Assembly (NCBI GenBank): GCA_017935565.1
Contig: JAGBHK010000008.1
Span: forward strand, 114,940 to 178,939
DNA: 64,000 bases
Source of the DNA: Lachnospiraceae bacterium
Lineage (GTDB): Bacteria; Bacillota; Clostridia; Lachnospirales; Lachnospiraceae
Direction of reading: 5' to 3'
Shown here in pieces: positions 54,643 to 63,506 of this stretch (positions are counted from its first letter, which is position 1; each line of letters starts with the position of its first letter). Both the position numbers and the translations under genes were made by a program. The notes under the pieces were generated by a model. It saw only the letters and a program-made list of their open reading frames with translations. It was not told the origin of the DNA and did no database searches.

Positions 54643-55095
54643 CTAATCCTGTTGTACAAACTCAATACCAGTAACCGTATTGTTCCCATCAGTAACAACT
54701 CTTCCCTTAAAATTGCCATAAGGATTAATGTATGTATCTTTCGAATTATCCATAGCCAAGCTGTATGTATTACTATTGTCTGAAACATAGTCGCCACTTG
54801 TTAAATCAAATTCAGTATTATAATATGTGGAACTCTTTCCAGTTTTAACGTATACGCCAACTGTATCACTAGAATATTTCTTAATTACATTTAATACCTC
54901 ACTTCCAGATACTACCGCACCGTCGTATATGCTCTTGTCGCCTGCTGCAAATTCTGCATTCAAACCGCCAATCTGATTCACACCATTAGTCGCTGTATCT
55001 TTCGCCTCTCTTGAAATAAAAAATCCCAACGAAATTACTAGACATGTAATAATTGTTCCTGCTGCCAACATTAATCCTTTTAAACTATTTTCCAT
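54643..55095 (-). CDS. Tad-like operon: pilin-like protein, 150 aa
   Basis: A 150-residue protein, MENSLKGLMLAAGTIITCLV at the start, giving one N-terminal helix, then an extracellular domain rich in Gly, Ser, Thr, Asn and Tyr (SSTYYNTEFDLTSGDYV). That composition is typical of a major surface subunit. No classic Flp motif (G-x4-EY) is present, so processing by a TadV-type peptidase cannot be claimed. GGAGG lies 9 bases before the ATG. It follows the TadB/C-like gene and is the best candidate for the main filament subunit. Confidence 0.7.
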   Translation of the reverse strand: MENSLKGLMLAAGTIITCLVISLGFFISREAKDTATNGVNQIGGLNAEFAAGDKSIYDGAVVSGSEVLNVIKKYSSDTVGVYVKTGKSSTYYNTEFDLTSGDYVSDNSNTYSLAMDNSKDTYINPYGNFKGRVVTDGNNTVTGIEFVQQD

Positions 55096-55113
55096 AATAT
55101 AATTCCTCCATTT

Positions 55114-56655
55114 TTAAAATATTTTAATTTGTCCCATTCCTTCCACCACAAAAGGAATAATAAGTTTCGTAATAATAACCATACACAAAGGAACAAATGA
55201 TATTACTTTAGCTATCATCGAACGCTCCTCCACCATAAAGTCATTATCTTGCTTGTGTTTCGCAATATAGTATTCTCTTTCCTTATCTACATCCCCAAAT
55301 GCCTGATTAATACTCATATAGTCACACGCTCTAAAATTATCCATAAGTCTGTCAAACCCTAAAAATCCGCTTTTCCCTTTGATTTCATCAAAAACTTTCA
55401 TCCCCATATATGGATACTTGTACAAAATTTCTTCAAGCACTCCTTTAAAACTATACGAAAAAATCTCCATTTGGTTTAAAATGTCTTTCACAGAAATTCT
55501 ATCCGTTTCCTTCAACATAAGAATAATTGTTTGAAATCTAACAAGTTCTTCCTCACGGTTCATAAGCATAAGACTTTCCTTCAAAACAACTTCAAAATAT
55601 TGGTATGCATACATTATTATCCCACATATAAACACGCTAAGAATCATCCACATACTATGAAATTTAACACCTGTACTCATAGTGATACTTACAATTAAAA
55701 TCATTGATACACACATAGCAATAAATGTCATCACCAATCTTTTAACATAAAACTCGATAATATCATAAGGATATCCAATATTTTTTAATTTTCTTTCTAA
55801 CTCCAATGATTTTTTATGCTTCAGCCTAATTATCTTAAGAACTAATTTTCTCATTAAATCGTTGTCAGATAATCGTTTTACCCATTCTGCTTTTTCCATA
55901 TCCCTCACGTAAGGATACTTAAGTTTCAAAACAAAATTATAGATTGCAAAGCTAATAATACCAAGGATAATTGTTGTCAATATTCCAAATAAACCACTAT
56001 GCATAGAACTTAATTCAGGTATATTTGAAATCGACCATTTCTCTATAGGTTTTATAGCAAAAACAGGAATAATCGTTATACCCAAAAGCCCCATAAACAT
56101 ATTATTAACTTTGTTTCTCTTTAAAATTTCAATTCCAATATCATCCTTTAAATACGATAAATTCTTTATAAAATAAGACTCACCATCCACCTTTTTATCT
56201 CCATACAAAACTACATTTTTACACATCATATAAAATGTCCTAAAATATGAATTTGGTGCAATTTCATCATAATCGGTAATTTTAGTCAAATGATAATCCT
56301 TTAGACTTGAATACATTTTTTCACCATGTATAGCCATATTATAATCTGCTATATTTATGGCTTCCTGCAAGGCTTCTTCTAGCATTCCATCAAATCTAAA
56401 TCGATACTTCACATCTTCCAAAAACTTTTGCAACGAATACAACAAAGACATTTCCAATTTATCAAATTGCGCATAGATTCTATTGCTGGCCAATGCATAC
56501 AACACCAGAAACACAATTAAAGTATAATAAATTGAAAATTCTGCAAACATCATCAAAAGTAATGCTGCTATCATCACCGTTAAATAAACACCTATTAGAT
56601 AATCTGCCGTCTTTCTTATCAAAGAAAATCTGGTCGTAGGATATAATATCGACAT
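55114..56655 (-). CDS. Tad-like operon: double-length TadB/TadC-like platform protein
   Basis: A 513-residue membrane protein with helices near residues 18-58, 190-245, 310-360 and 485-505. Two cytoplasmic stretches resemble T2SSF/GspF halves: LQKFLEDVKYRFRFDGMLEEA after the first helices, and FQTIILMLKETDRISVKDIL before the last. This looks like TadB and TadC in one chain, the inner-membrane platform on which the ATPase acts. Similarity to the family is weak and the call rests partly on position between the ATPase and the pilin-like genes. Confidence 0.65.
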   Translation of the reverse strand: MSILYPTTRFSLIRKTADYLIGVYLTVMIAALLLMMFAEFSIYYTLIVFLVLYALASNRIYAQFDKLEMSLLYSLQKFLEDVKYRFRFDGMLEEALQEAINIADYNMAIHGEKMYSSLKDYHLTKITDYDEIAPNSYFRTFYMMCKNVVLYGDKKVDGESYFIKNLSYLKDDIGIEILKRNKVNNMFMGLLGITIIPVFAIKPIEKWSISNIPELSSMHSGLFGILTTIILGIISFAIYNFVLKLKYPYVRDMEKAEWVKRLSDNDLMRKLVLKIIRLKHKKSLELERKLKNIGYPYDIIEFYVKRLVMTFIAMCVSMILIVSITMSTGVKFHSMWMILSVFICGIIMYAYQYFEVVLKESLMLMNREEELVRFQTIILMLKETDRISVKDILNQMEIFSYSFKGVLEEILYKYPYMGMKVFDEIKGKSGFLGFDRLMDNFRACDYMSINQAFGDVDKEREYYIAKHKQDNDFMVEERSMIAKVISFVPLCMVIITKLIIPFVVEGMGQIKIF

Positions 56656-56703
56656 TCTTTCTCAATCCTCTTTGTCATTTGGGATGTCAAAAAAAATCGC
56701 GAA

Positions 56704-58293
56704 CTAAACTGATATATTAAATTTTTCATCAAACTCCTCTTTTTCTGAATCTTTCAAATGTTTACGTATATCATCAATGCAATATTTTGAAAAATTAGCG
56801 CATTTAACATACTTACCGTCCCTATATTCAATGATATTTCTAATCTCATATCCTCGCGTATTTGCATTTGGTACAATTTCAGAAATACGTTCCACATACC
56901 TGTGACCATAAATATTTTTTTCTAAATGCACATCAAACCTTATCGCCTCAACCACCTGCTCTAATGCCACGCCTTCATTGGTAAAAACATTGTTGGATAA
57001 TAAACTGTTTCGCATATACTTTATAAGACTATCTGTCGTTTTCGCATGATGGGTAAACATCGTAAACAATGAGCCTGTCTGCGACATTTGAATAAGCCAC
57101 GATGCAACACCGCTTGTCGCAACCTCACCCAAAATATTTACTGTGCCATCAGTTTTTTTCTGTATATCCAAACCTTCTTGTCCAGAAATATAATCAGTTT
57201 CCCTAAAAGTCAATATATTCCTATCACTGTAGATTTCCCTTAAATGAAGTTCAAAAGCCATCTCTTGAATTCTAAGAGTATAACCTTTTGGTATAAAATC
57301 AATTAAACTCATAAGAAGAGTGGTTTTTCCACTTCCCTGCGCTCCTGTCACCGCTGTTACCTGACATCCCTTCACTATAAACTTCAAGACATCGCATACA
57401 ATCTCAAAGCCTTCATCCACTATAAGATTCTCAAGACTTTTCTTTTCAACAGTATCAAACTTTCTTACAAAGAAGGCAAAACTTTCAGCAAACGGAGGCC
57501 TGACAACAACAACTCTGGAATTATCCTTCATCTCATTTACAATGTATCCCTTCGACATTGATAGCTGCCCCGGCGAACCAAATCTGTAAATATTCATACA
57601 AATTCTTTCTAGTTCACCTTCAGATTCAAATGAAAGAAAATCAAGATGAATATTAATACCCTTAAACAATATCCACACACTATTAAACTCATCTTTTCTT
57701 CCTGACACGCCACCTGATACACCTTCTATTTTCATATCACGCAAGTCATCAATTACACCTAATCCTCTAAAATGCGCATACAATCTTTGGACTATAATAT
57801 CGAGTTTTTCATTGTCATTTAGTCTTCTGAAACATCCGTCAAACACTTTCTCAATATCTGAGCTTTTAACTGAAATACTGTCATCTCCGCCTTCATTTAA
57901 AGTATCTAGCACACCCGTCTCATCAATAATCTTTTCCATAGCCTCATTCTTATACTTTTTTTGATACAAAAACAGAATGATATCAAACTTTTCTCTAACA
58001 GATAATTTATATTTATCAGAAAACGGAATTATCTTTTCATATTCATCAACATTAACTAACAACTTTTGTGCCAATATATTTTTGATGGTACCTTTTATGT
58101 AATTTTTAGCACTACTATCTCCAATACCACAATTCTGCAAAGCCTGACGCAAATCTTGTTTCTTTTTCTTTAACCTATTCACTTCATTTTCATCAAGTCC
58201 TATCTCATACAAATTCGCACGTAAAATATCATTTATTTCTTCGCTAAGCCTCAATAAAAGTTCAGCAAATGCATTCGTTTTAATCTGCTTCAT
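56704..58293 (-). CDS. Tad-like operon: secretion ATPase, TadA/VirB11 type
   Basis: A 529-residue ATPase. The N-terminal 200 residues are helical and poorly conserved, then the CpaF/TadA N-domain (RFGSPGQLSMSKGY, VVVVRPPFAESFAFFVR) and the motor: Walker A GAQGSGKTT at 317-325, Asp/Glu box region near 340-375, Walker B ILGEV at 387-391, and a His-box like FTHHAKT at 413-419. The usual GEVRG-E of TadA reads GEVATSG here, so it is a divergent member. It powers assembly of pili or pseudopili. It overlaps the TadZ-like gene by 14 bases. Confidence 0.8.
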   Translation of the reverse strand: MKQIKTNAFAELLLRLSEEINDILRANLYEIGLDENEVNRLKKKKQDLRQALQNCGIGDSSAKNYIKGTIKNILAQKLLVNVDEYEKIIPFSDKYKLSVREKFDIILFLYQKKYKNEAMEKIIDETGVLDTLNEGGDDSISVKSSDIEKVFDGCFRRLNDNEKLDIIVQRLYAHFRGLGVIDDLRDMKIEGVSGGVSGRKDEFNSVWILFKGINIHLDFLSFESEGELERICMNIYRFGSPGQLSMSKGYIVNEMKDNSRVVVVRPPFAESFAFFVRKFDTVEKKSLENLIVDEGFEIVCDVLKFIVKGCQVTAVTGAQGSGKTTLLMSLIDFIPKGYTLRIQEMAFELHLREIYSDRNILTFRETDYISGQEGLDIQKKTDGTVNILGEVATSGVASWLIQMSQTGSLFTMFTHHAKTTDSLIKYMRNSLLSNNVFTNEGVALEQVVEAIRFDVHLEKNIYGHRYVERISEIVPNANTRGYEIRNIIEYRDGKYVKCANFSKYCIDDIRKHLKDSEKEEFDEKFNISV

Positions 58294-59089
58294 GATAGCC
58301 TGCCTTCTTCAAAATCATATTTGTTGCGTTAAAAAGGTTGTTGATGAAATCAAAATTATTGTCTGTTCTCTTTGAAAAAATATTTTTCGAAATAAAAGGA
58401 ACCACCTTACCTTCCTGAATAGAATCATGGAAACTAATATTGTACGGTATAGCTGCAATCTGCTCCCTTTTTATTCCATATTTTTTTCTAATATGCGCTA
58501 TATTTTCCCTTGAATTACTATCATACCTACCCACTAAAAACACTGTTTTTTGCATTAATTTTTCATTTTGCATAATATCAAGCATATCTTCCATACCCTG
58601 GTGCAAATTACACACAATAACATCCGCATGACGCAAAATCTTCTTTGACAAATACTTACTGCCATTAATATTATCAATGAAATTAATATCACCAATGTTC
58701 TCCATCATGTTAAGTAATGTTTCAATATTCCTACCGTTTTCTCGCTCTTCCACGCCTAAATGCAATTGACGTGACGGTGGTATGTAAAACATACTGGTAT
58801 CCTTAACATTTACCATATTATCAATGATATCTTCCTCGCATATATTGTTTAGCTTTATTTTGTCAAATAGATCATCCATTCCCTTTTGATTGTAATATGC
58901 AAAATTATCATTAATAACCATCTCATCATGTTTTCCTTCCAAAACAGATTCAATAGATTTACTACAATAATCCACTTGCATCAATACAACTTTAAGAGAA
59001 TATAACAAAGATGTCATTGTACTGACTGCTAACATATTTCCGGAAGTCGCACTTTTACCTGCAACATTACTCCAAAATGCAATATTCAT
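58280..59089 (-). CDS. Tad-like operon: TadZ/CpaE-like ParA-fold protein, degenerate Walker A
   Basis: A 269-residue protein of the P-loop ParA/MinD fold as judged by the start MNIAFWSNVAGKSATSGNML and the later DVIVCNLHQGMEDMLDI. The phosphate loop reads VAGKSATSGN instead of KGGxGKST, so the signature Lys is lost or moved and ATP use is doubtful. TadZ/CpaE proteins place the pilus machine in the cell. AAAGGTGATG precedes the start. It opens the seven-gene operon. Confidence 0.7.
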   Translation of the reverse strand: MNIAFWSNVAGKSATSGNMLAVSTMTSLLYSLKVVLMQVDYCSKSIESVLEGKHDEMVINDNFAYYNQKGMDDLFDKIKLNNICEEDIIDNMVNVKDTSMFYIPPSRQLHLGVEERENGRNIETLLNMMENIGDINFIDNINGSKYLSKKILRHADVIVCNLHQGMEDMLDIMQNEKLMQKTVFLVGRYDSNSRENIAHIRKKYGIKREQIAAIPYNISFHDSIQEGKVVPFISKNIFSKRTDNNFDFINNLFNATNMILKKAGYHEAD

Positions 59090-59139
59090 TTTTCATCACC
59101 TTTCTTATAAAACATAGGAATAAGTGACTGAACTGTCGT

Positions 59140-59169
59140 TTGACATATTAAGATTTAAAAATTTATAAT
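59140..59169 (+). promoter_or_regulatory. Promoter of pyrBI
   Basis: Consensus TTGACA (59140-59145), an 18-base spacer and consensus TATAAT (59164-59169). The leader of about 118 bases is A+T-rich with a second TATAAT at 59253-59258; no PyrR-binding or attenuator hairpin was recognised. Confidence 0.7.
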
Positions 59170-59293
59170 TTAAGATTGAATATATAATAACCTCTTTTTT
59201 GAAAAAAGTAAATATGTTTTTTTATATTTTTAAATTGATTTTTTTCTCAATATATAATAAGATATCTTTAGTAAAAAAATATGGAGGTACAGT

Positions 59294-60211
59294 ATGAGAC
59301 ATTTATTAAATCCATTGGATTTATCTGTTGAAGAATTAACAAATGTGCTTGATTTAGCAGCAGATATTGAGAAAAATCCAGATAAATATAGAGAAGTGTG
59401 TAAGCATAAGAAGTTAGCCACACTATTTTATGAACCAAGTACAAGAACCCGTCTTAGTTTCGAGTCAGCGATGATTAATTTAGGTGGTAGTGTAATTGGT
59501 TTTTCTTCTGCCGATTCGTCATCAGCTTCAAAGGGCGAAAGTGTTGCCGATACAATCAGAGTAATCTCTTGTTATGCAGATATTTGTGCAATGAGACATC
59601 CTAAAGAAGGTGCTCCAACTGTTGCTGCAGAATTTTCTAGAATTCCTGTTATAAATGCAGGTGATGGTGGTCATCAGCATCCAACACAGACATTGACAGA
59701 CCTTATGACTATTCGTTCATTAAAGGGACGTCTTGACAATCTTACAATCGGTTTCTGTGGCGACTTAAAATTTGGTCGTACAGTTCACTCATTAATCAGT
59801 GCATTAGTTAGACACAAAAACATTAAATTTATACTCATATCACCTGAGGAATTGAAGATTCCAGACCATATTAGAGAAGACGTTTTAATTGCAAACAACA
59901 TTCCTTTTGAGGAAGTAACTACATTAGATGATTCTTTAGCAGACTTAGACATCTTATATATGACTCGTGTACAAAAAGAAAGATTCTTCAATGAAGAAGA
60001 ATATATAAGACTCAAAGATTGCTACATTCTTACAAAGGAAAAGATGGAAAAGGCAAATGAAAATATGCTTATCCTCCATCCACTTCCAAGAGTAAATGAA
60101 ATTTCAGTTGAGATAGATGATGACCCAAGAGCAGTTTACTTTAAACAGGTTCAGTACGGCGTGTACGTAAGAATGGCTCTTATTATGACTCTTCTTGGCT
60201 TACATGTATAA
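59294..60211 (+). CDS. pyrB: Aspartate carbamoyltransferase, catalytic subunit
   Basis: A 305-residue enzyme joining carbamoyl phosphate and aspartate in pyrimidine synthesis. The carbamoyl phosphate site [16 protein letters not shown], the aspartate-side residues [21 protein letters not shown], and HPLPRVNEI are intact. GGAGG precedes the ATG. The regulatory chain gene pyrI follows at 25 bases, so the holoenzyme should be of the E. coli (2 x c3, 3 x r2) type, controlled by CTP and ATP. Confidence 0.97.
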   Translation: MRHLLNPLDLSVEELTNVLDLAADIEKNPDKYREVCKHKKLATLFYEPSTRTRLSFESAMINLGGSVIGFSSADSSSASKGESVADTIRVISCYADICAMRHPKEGAPTVAAEFSRIPVINAGDGGHQHPTQTLTDLMTIRSLKGRLDNLTIGFCGDLKFGRTVHSLISALVRHKNIKFILISPEELKIPDHIREDVLIANNIPFEEVTTLDDSLADLDILYMTRVQKERFFNEEEYIRLKDCYILTKEKMEKANENMLILHPLPRVNEISVEIDDDPRAVYFKQVQYGVYVRMALIMTLLGLHV

Positions 60212-60235
60212 TTTCAGAAAGGATTCGGTGACATT

Positions 60236-60658
60236 ATGTTAAATGTAGGAAGTATCAATGAAGGCTTTGTATTAGACCATATTAAAGCTGGAAAATGTAT
60301 GGAAATATATAAGCACCTTGGTTTGGACAAGCTTGACTGCCAGGTTGCTATTATCAAAAATGCTAAAAGTAACAAAATGGGCAAAAAAGATATTATTAAA
60401 ATCGACTGCTCACTTGACAATATTAATCTCGACATTTTAGGTTACATTGACCACAACATCACAGTGAACATCATTCACAATGGCGAAATTATCGAGAAAA
60501 AGCAGTTAACATTGCCAAAGGTTATTAAGAATGTTTTAAAGTGTAAAAATCCTAGATGCATCTGCTCTATCGAACAGGAACTTGAACAGGTATTTACACT
60601 TACTGATGAAGAAAAACAGATTTACAGATGTAAATATTGTGAAGAAAAATATAACTAA
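60236..60658 (+). CDS. pyrI: Aspartate carbamoyltransferase, regulatory subunit
   Basis: A 140-residue chain with the N-terminal nucleotide-binding part (GFVLDHIKAGK, KSNKMGKKDIIKI) and the C-terminal zinc site C-x4-C (KCKNPRCICS) and C-x2-C (YRCKYCEEK). It mediates allosteric control of PyrB. It follows pyrB in one transcript and is followed by a strong terminator. Confidence 0.95.
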   Translation: MLNVGSINEGFVLDHIKAGKCMEIYKHLGLDKLDCQVAIIKNAKSNKMGKKDIIKIDCSLDNINLDILGYIDHNITVNIIHNGEIIEKKQLTLPKVIKNVLKCKNPRCICSIEQELEQVFTLTDEEKQIYRCKYCEEKYN

Positions 60659-60664
60659 AATCAA

Positions 60665-60702
60665 AAAAGAACTGTCAAACGAAATACGACAGTTCTTTTT
60701 TA
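60665..60702. terminator. Bidirectional terminator between pyrI and rnpB
   Basis: Stem AGAACTGTC/GACAGTTCT, extended by A-T pairs, loop of 11, with T6 on the plus strand and T6 on the minus strand. It ends both the pyrBI and the rnpB transcripts. Confidence 0.85.
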
Positions 60703-60715
60703 ATATTCAGCAAAA

Positions 60716-61062
60716 CTATAAGCCGGGTTATGTATTAGATGATCATCTATCTAGTTCTAATGTCGCCATTAGAATCAAGCGACCTACCTGAAACTAAGCG
60801 GGCAGCTTTTAAACGTTTCTATTCGGTCTTGCTTCGAGTGGGGTTTACATATGCCCTCGCTGTTACCAGAGAGGCGGTAGTCTCTTACACTGCCTTTCCA
60901 CCATCACACCGCCCTTGCGGGCAATGCTGTTTATTTCTGTTGCACTAGCCTTGGAGTCACCTCCACCAGACGTTATCTGGCACCCTGCCCTATGAAGCCC
61001 GGACTTTCCTCACCTGCACCCTTTCGTCTGTGCAGCCGCGACCATCTGTCTTACTAAAATTG
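60716..61062 (-). ncRNA. rnpB: RNase P RNA, bacterial class A
   Basis: The catalytic RNA of RNase P, which trims the 5' leader of tRNA precursors. On the minus strand the universal GAGGAAAGTCCGGGC (60997-61011) is followed by ATAGGGCAGGGTGCCAG, then GTGCAACAGA, GGTAAACCCCA-like and AGCAAG blocks, and the 3' end CCCGGCTTATAG pairs with the GTCCGGGC part. The match to the E. coli layout marks class A rather than the Bacillus class B. Ends are set from the promoter (start about 61063) and the CCGGCTTATAG end, so each is certain to a few bases only. It fills the 454-base gap between pyrI and the kinase gene. Confidence 0.95.
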
Positions 61063-61069
61063 CGTTGTA

Positions 61070-61098
61070 AATATACCACTAGCCTTAAGATTTGTCAA
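61070..61098 (-). promoter_or_regulatory. Promoter of rnpB
   Basis: Minus strand: consensus TTGACA (61093-61098), a 17-base spacer and TATATT (61070-61075), one of the best promoters in the window, as fits a stable RNA gene. Confidence 0.85.
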
Positions 61099-61112
61099 GT
61101 TTTAGGCTAAAT

Positions 61113-62774
61113 TTACACCCTAAAGCAACTTCCACCAATAAATTCTCTAAGCAATGAGTTCTTCGATACTTCTTCGCTACTTACTCCCAAGAAATAGTCA
61201 AGGAATTTAATAAGTCTCTTCGCTTCCAAATAGCATGGGCTATCCTGTGGAATTCCAAATAACAATGGCTCTGCATACTGTTTTAAAACACTTAATTCAT
61301 AAATTAAAGCCGAATTAAACATAGCGTCCGCCTCTTCCTGATATGGGAAAATGTGATTTTCTTCACCATTTCTAACAGATTTCCAGCGCATTAATGTTTC
61401 CTCTGCATTAGTACCTCTAGTTCGTGCATCTCTTACCATTCTACGAATAAGTCTTCCATCTGTTGTCGGAATTCTATTGTGTTCATCGACATTGAGCTGA
61501 GTCAATGCACTTATGTAAATCTTAAATTTAAGACTCTTATCAAGAGAATATGATAATTTATCGTTAAGGCAATGAATACCTTCGATAATAAGGATATCAT
61601 CTTCTTCCATTTTTAATTTCTTGCCCTTATATTCACGCTTACCTGTAACGAAATTATAGGTAGGCATATCAACTTCCTTACCATCCTTAAGGTCAGTCAT
61701 ATCTTTATTAAACTGTTCTACATCCAACGCTTCAAGAATTTCGTAGTTGTAATTACCTTCCTCATCTCTTGGTGAATTTTCTCTATTTACGAAATAATCA
61801 TCCACACCTATTGTGTGAGGTTTAAGTCCAAGAACTTTAAGCTGAATTGCAAGTCTATGTGAAAATGTAGTTTTACCTGATGATGAAGGTCCTGCTATCA
61901 TTACAAACTTAACATTTCCACGCTCAACTATCTGATTTGCAATCTCTGCAATTTTCTTTTCCTGTAACGCCTCCTGAATAAGCATAATTTCATTAATTCT
62001 GCCTTTTGCAATCTGCTCATTCAACGCTCCAACAGTATCAACTTCAAGCATTTTACTCCAGATTGCAGACTCTTTTAACACATTAAAAACTTTGTGTTGA
62101 GGTTTAAATGGAGGTACAATCTTCGGTTCATTCTTCACAGGTAATTGTAATACGAAGCCCTCATCATAAGGATAGATTTCAAAATACTTCAAATAACCTG
62201 TACTTGGAACCATATAACCATAGAAATAATCTTCGAAACGGCTCAAGCGATATACATTAACCCTAGAACTACGTCTAAAATTAAACAATTTCACCTTATC
62301 TTCCATTCCATGCTTTGCGAACAAATCAATGGCTTCCTTAGTACTCAAACTATCCTTATCGATTGGAATATCCTGTTTTACAAGGTTCTCCATTTGCTTT
62401 TTAACACTCATAAGAAGTTCTTTTGTTACCGTCTGCTTGCCCTTCATTGTACAGTAATATCCTTTACTCAAAGAATACTGAACTGAAATCTTATCAATAT
62501 TCCTAGCACCACAAATATCGTAAAAAGCTTTAAGCATAAGCAATGTTGCACTTCTTTTATACGCCTCGTTACCACATGTTTCCTTTGTGGTAATAAAAGT
62601 TATCACATTGCCTTCTACAGCCTCCTTATACAACTCACTCAACTTACCATCACACATCGCCAAAACAATATCATCTTCAAAGTTCTTCTGATATTCTTTT
62701 GCAATATCCAATAGTTTTGTACCGGCGCTATATTCTCTGCTTTCGCCCTCTACATTAATCTTTACTTTGTTCAT
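61113..62774 (-). CDS. Nucleoside kinase (TGS + uridine kinase-like)
   Basis: A 553-residue protein. Residues 1-60 are a TGS-like domain (VKINVEGESREYSAGTKLLD), 60-200 resemble the tRNA-SAD/editing part of threonyl-tRNA synthetase, and from about 285 on there is a uridine kinase/phosphoribulokinase domain with Walker A AGPSSSGKTTFSHRLA and the IIEGIHCLND stretch. This architecture is common in Clostridia and usually annotated nucleoside kinase; its true substrate is not known. It is preceded by trmK in the same direction. Confidence 0.9.
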   Translation of the reverse strand: MNKVKINVEGESREYSAGTKLLDIAKEYQKNFEDDIVLAMCDGKLSELYKEAVEGNVITFITTKETCGNEAYKRSATLLMLKAFYDICGARNIDKISVQYSLSKGYYCTMKGKQTVTKELLMSVKKQMENLVKQDIPIDKDSLSTKEAIDLFAKHGMEDKVKLFNFRRSSRVNVYRLSRFEDYFYGYMVPSTGYLKYFEIYPYDEGFVLQLPVKNEPKIVPPFKPQHKVFNVLKESAIWSKMLEVDTVGALNEQIAKGRINEIMLIQEALQEKKIAEIANQIVERGNVKFVMIAGPSSSGKTTFSHRLAIQLKVLGLKPHTIGVDDYFVNRENSPRDEEGNYNYEILEALDVEQFNKDMTDLKDGKEVDMPTYNFVTGKREYKGKKLKMEEDDILIIEGIHCLNDKLSYSLDKSLKFKIYISALTQLNVDEHNRIPTTDGRLIRRMVRDARTRGTNAEETLMRWKSVRNGEENHIFPYQEEADAMFNSALIYELSVLKQYAEPLLFGIPQDSPCYLEAKRLIKFLDYFLGVSSEEVSKNSLLREFIGGSCFRV

Positions 62775-62796
62775 TTATACCACTCCTTTCGTTTAT

Positions 62797-63486
62797 TTAA
62801 AGTCTGGCAAGAGCTTCATCTACGACCTTTAACTCTTCACCAATCTCTTTCATACGTACATTTGATTTATCAGAACCATTTGCCTTTAAGTTATCTAATA
62901 TGGTCAAATATTTATCTTTCTCCTTAAGCAAATATTCTTTTAATACTTCACTTTTTGCTTCTATCAATAATTTTCCATACTTATAACTTACTTCATCGTA
63001 ATCTTTTAATGAGCCTTTCTTGGCTTTGATTATAACGTAATATTTCCCCATATCCACAAGCATTTCCTCGCGAATAATGTCGTAACCATTGCTGGCCAAA
63101 TAACGTCTTACATCCTCCCATTCAGAATGCGGAGAAAGAATCAATTCATCAACTGACGCCAAAACTTCTTCACCACGCATCAAGATATCCACTATAAGCG
63201 CTCCACCCATTCCTGCAATAAGAACTGAATCAGCTTCATTTGAAAATAATTTGTCCAATCCATTTGACAATCTTGTCTCAATCTTGTCACATAAACCTTC
63301 TTTTTCAATGTGTTCTTTCGCCCTAAGCAATGGTCCTTTATTAATATCCATAGCGTATGCATATGGAACAACTCCATTTTTTACAAGATAGATAGGTATA
63401 TAACCATGGTCTGTTCCAATATCCGCTAATCTGTTTCCTTCACTTACAAATGAGGTAACCTGCATAAGTCTTTTTGATAGTTGCAT
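62797..63486 (-). CDS. trmK: tRNA (adenine(22)-N(1))-methyltransferase
   Basis: A 229-residue SAM-dependent enzyme of the TrmK family: LADIGTDHGYIPIYLV (SAM loop), DSVLIAGMGGALIVDIL and LSPHSEWEDVRRYL. It methylates A22 in tRNAs, chiefly Ser and Tyr. A helical C-terminal part follows the Rossmann domain, as usual. The ATG at 63486 with GGAG upstream is chosen over the start 12 bases earlier. It follows rpoD by about 20 bases, the usual Firmicutes order. Confidence 0.93.
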   Translation of the reverse strand: MQLSKRLMQVTSFVSEGNRLADIGTDHGYIPIYLVKNGVVPYAYAMDINKGPLLRAKEHIEKEGLCDKIETRLSNGLDKLFSNEADSVLIAGMGGALIVDILMRGEEVLASVDELILSPHSEWEDVRRYLASNGYDIIREEMLVDMGKYYVIIKAKKGSLKDYDEVSYKYGKLLIEAKSEVLKEYLLKEKDKYLTILDNLKANGSDKSNVRMKEIGEELKVVDEALARL

Positions 63487-63506
63487 TATAAACTCCATTC
63501 CGTATT

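Noticed and set aside
59170-59293. PyrR-type attenuator before pyrB
   Set aside because: The leader is almost only A and T, with a 5-bp ATTGA/TCAAT hairpin at best; no conserved PyrR-binding loop.
60739-60948. Short plus-strand frames over 60582-60948
   Set aside because: They overlap the end of pyrI and the RNase P RNA, whose sequence is explained by RNA structure.
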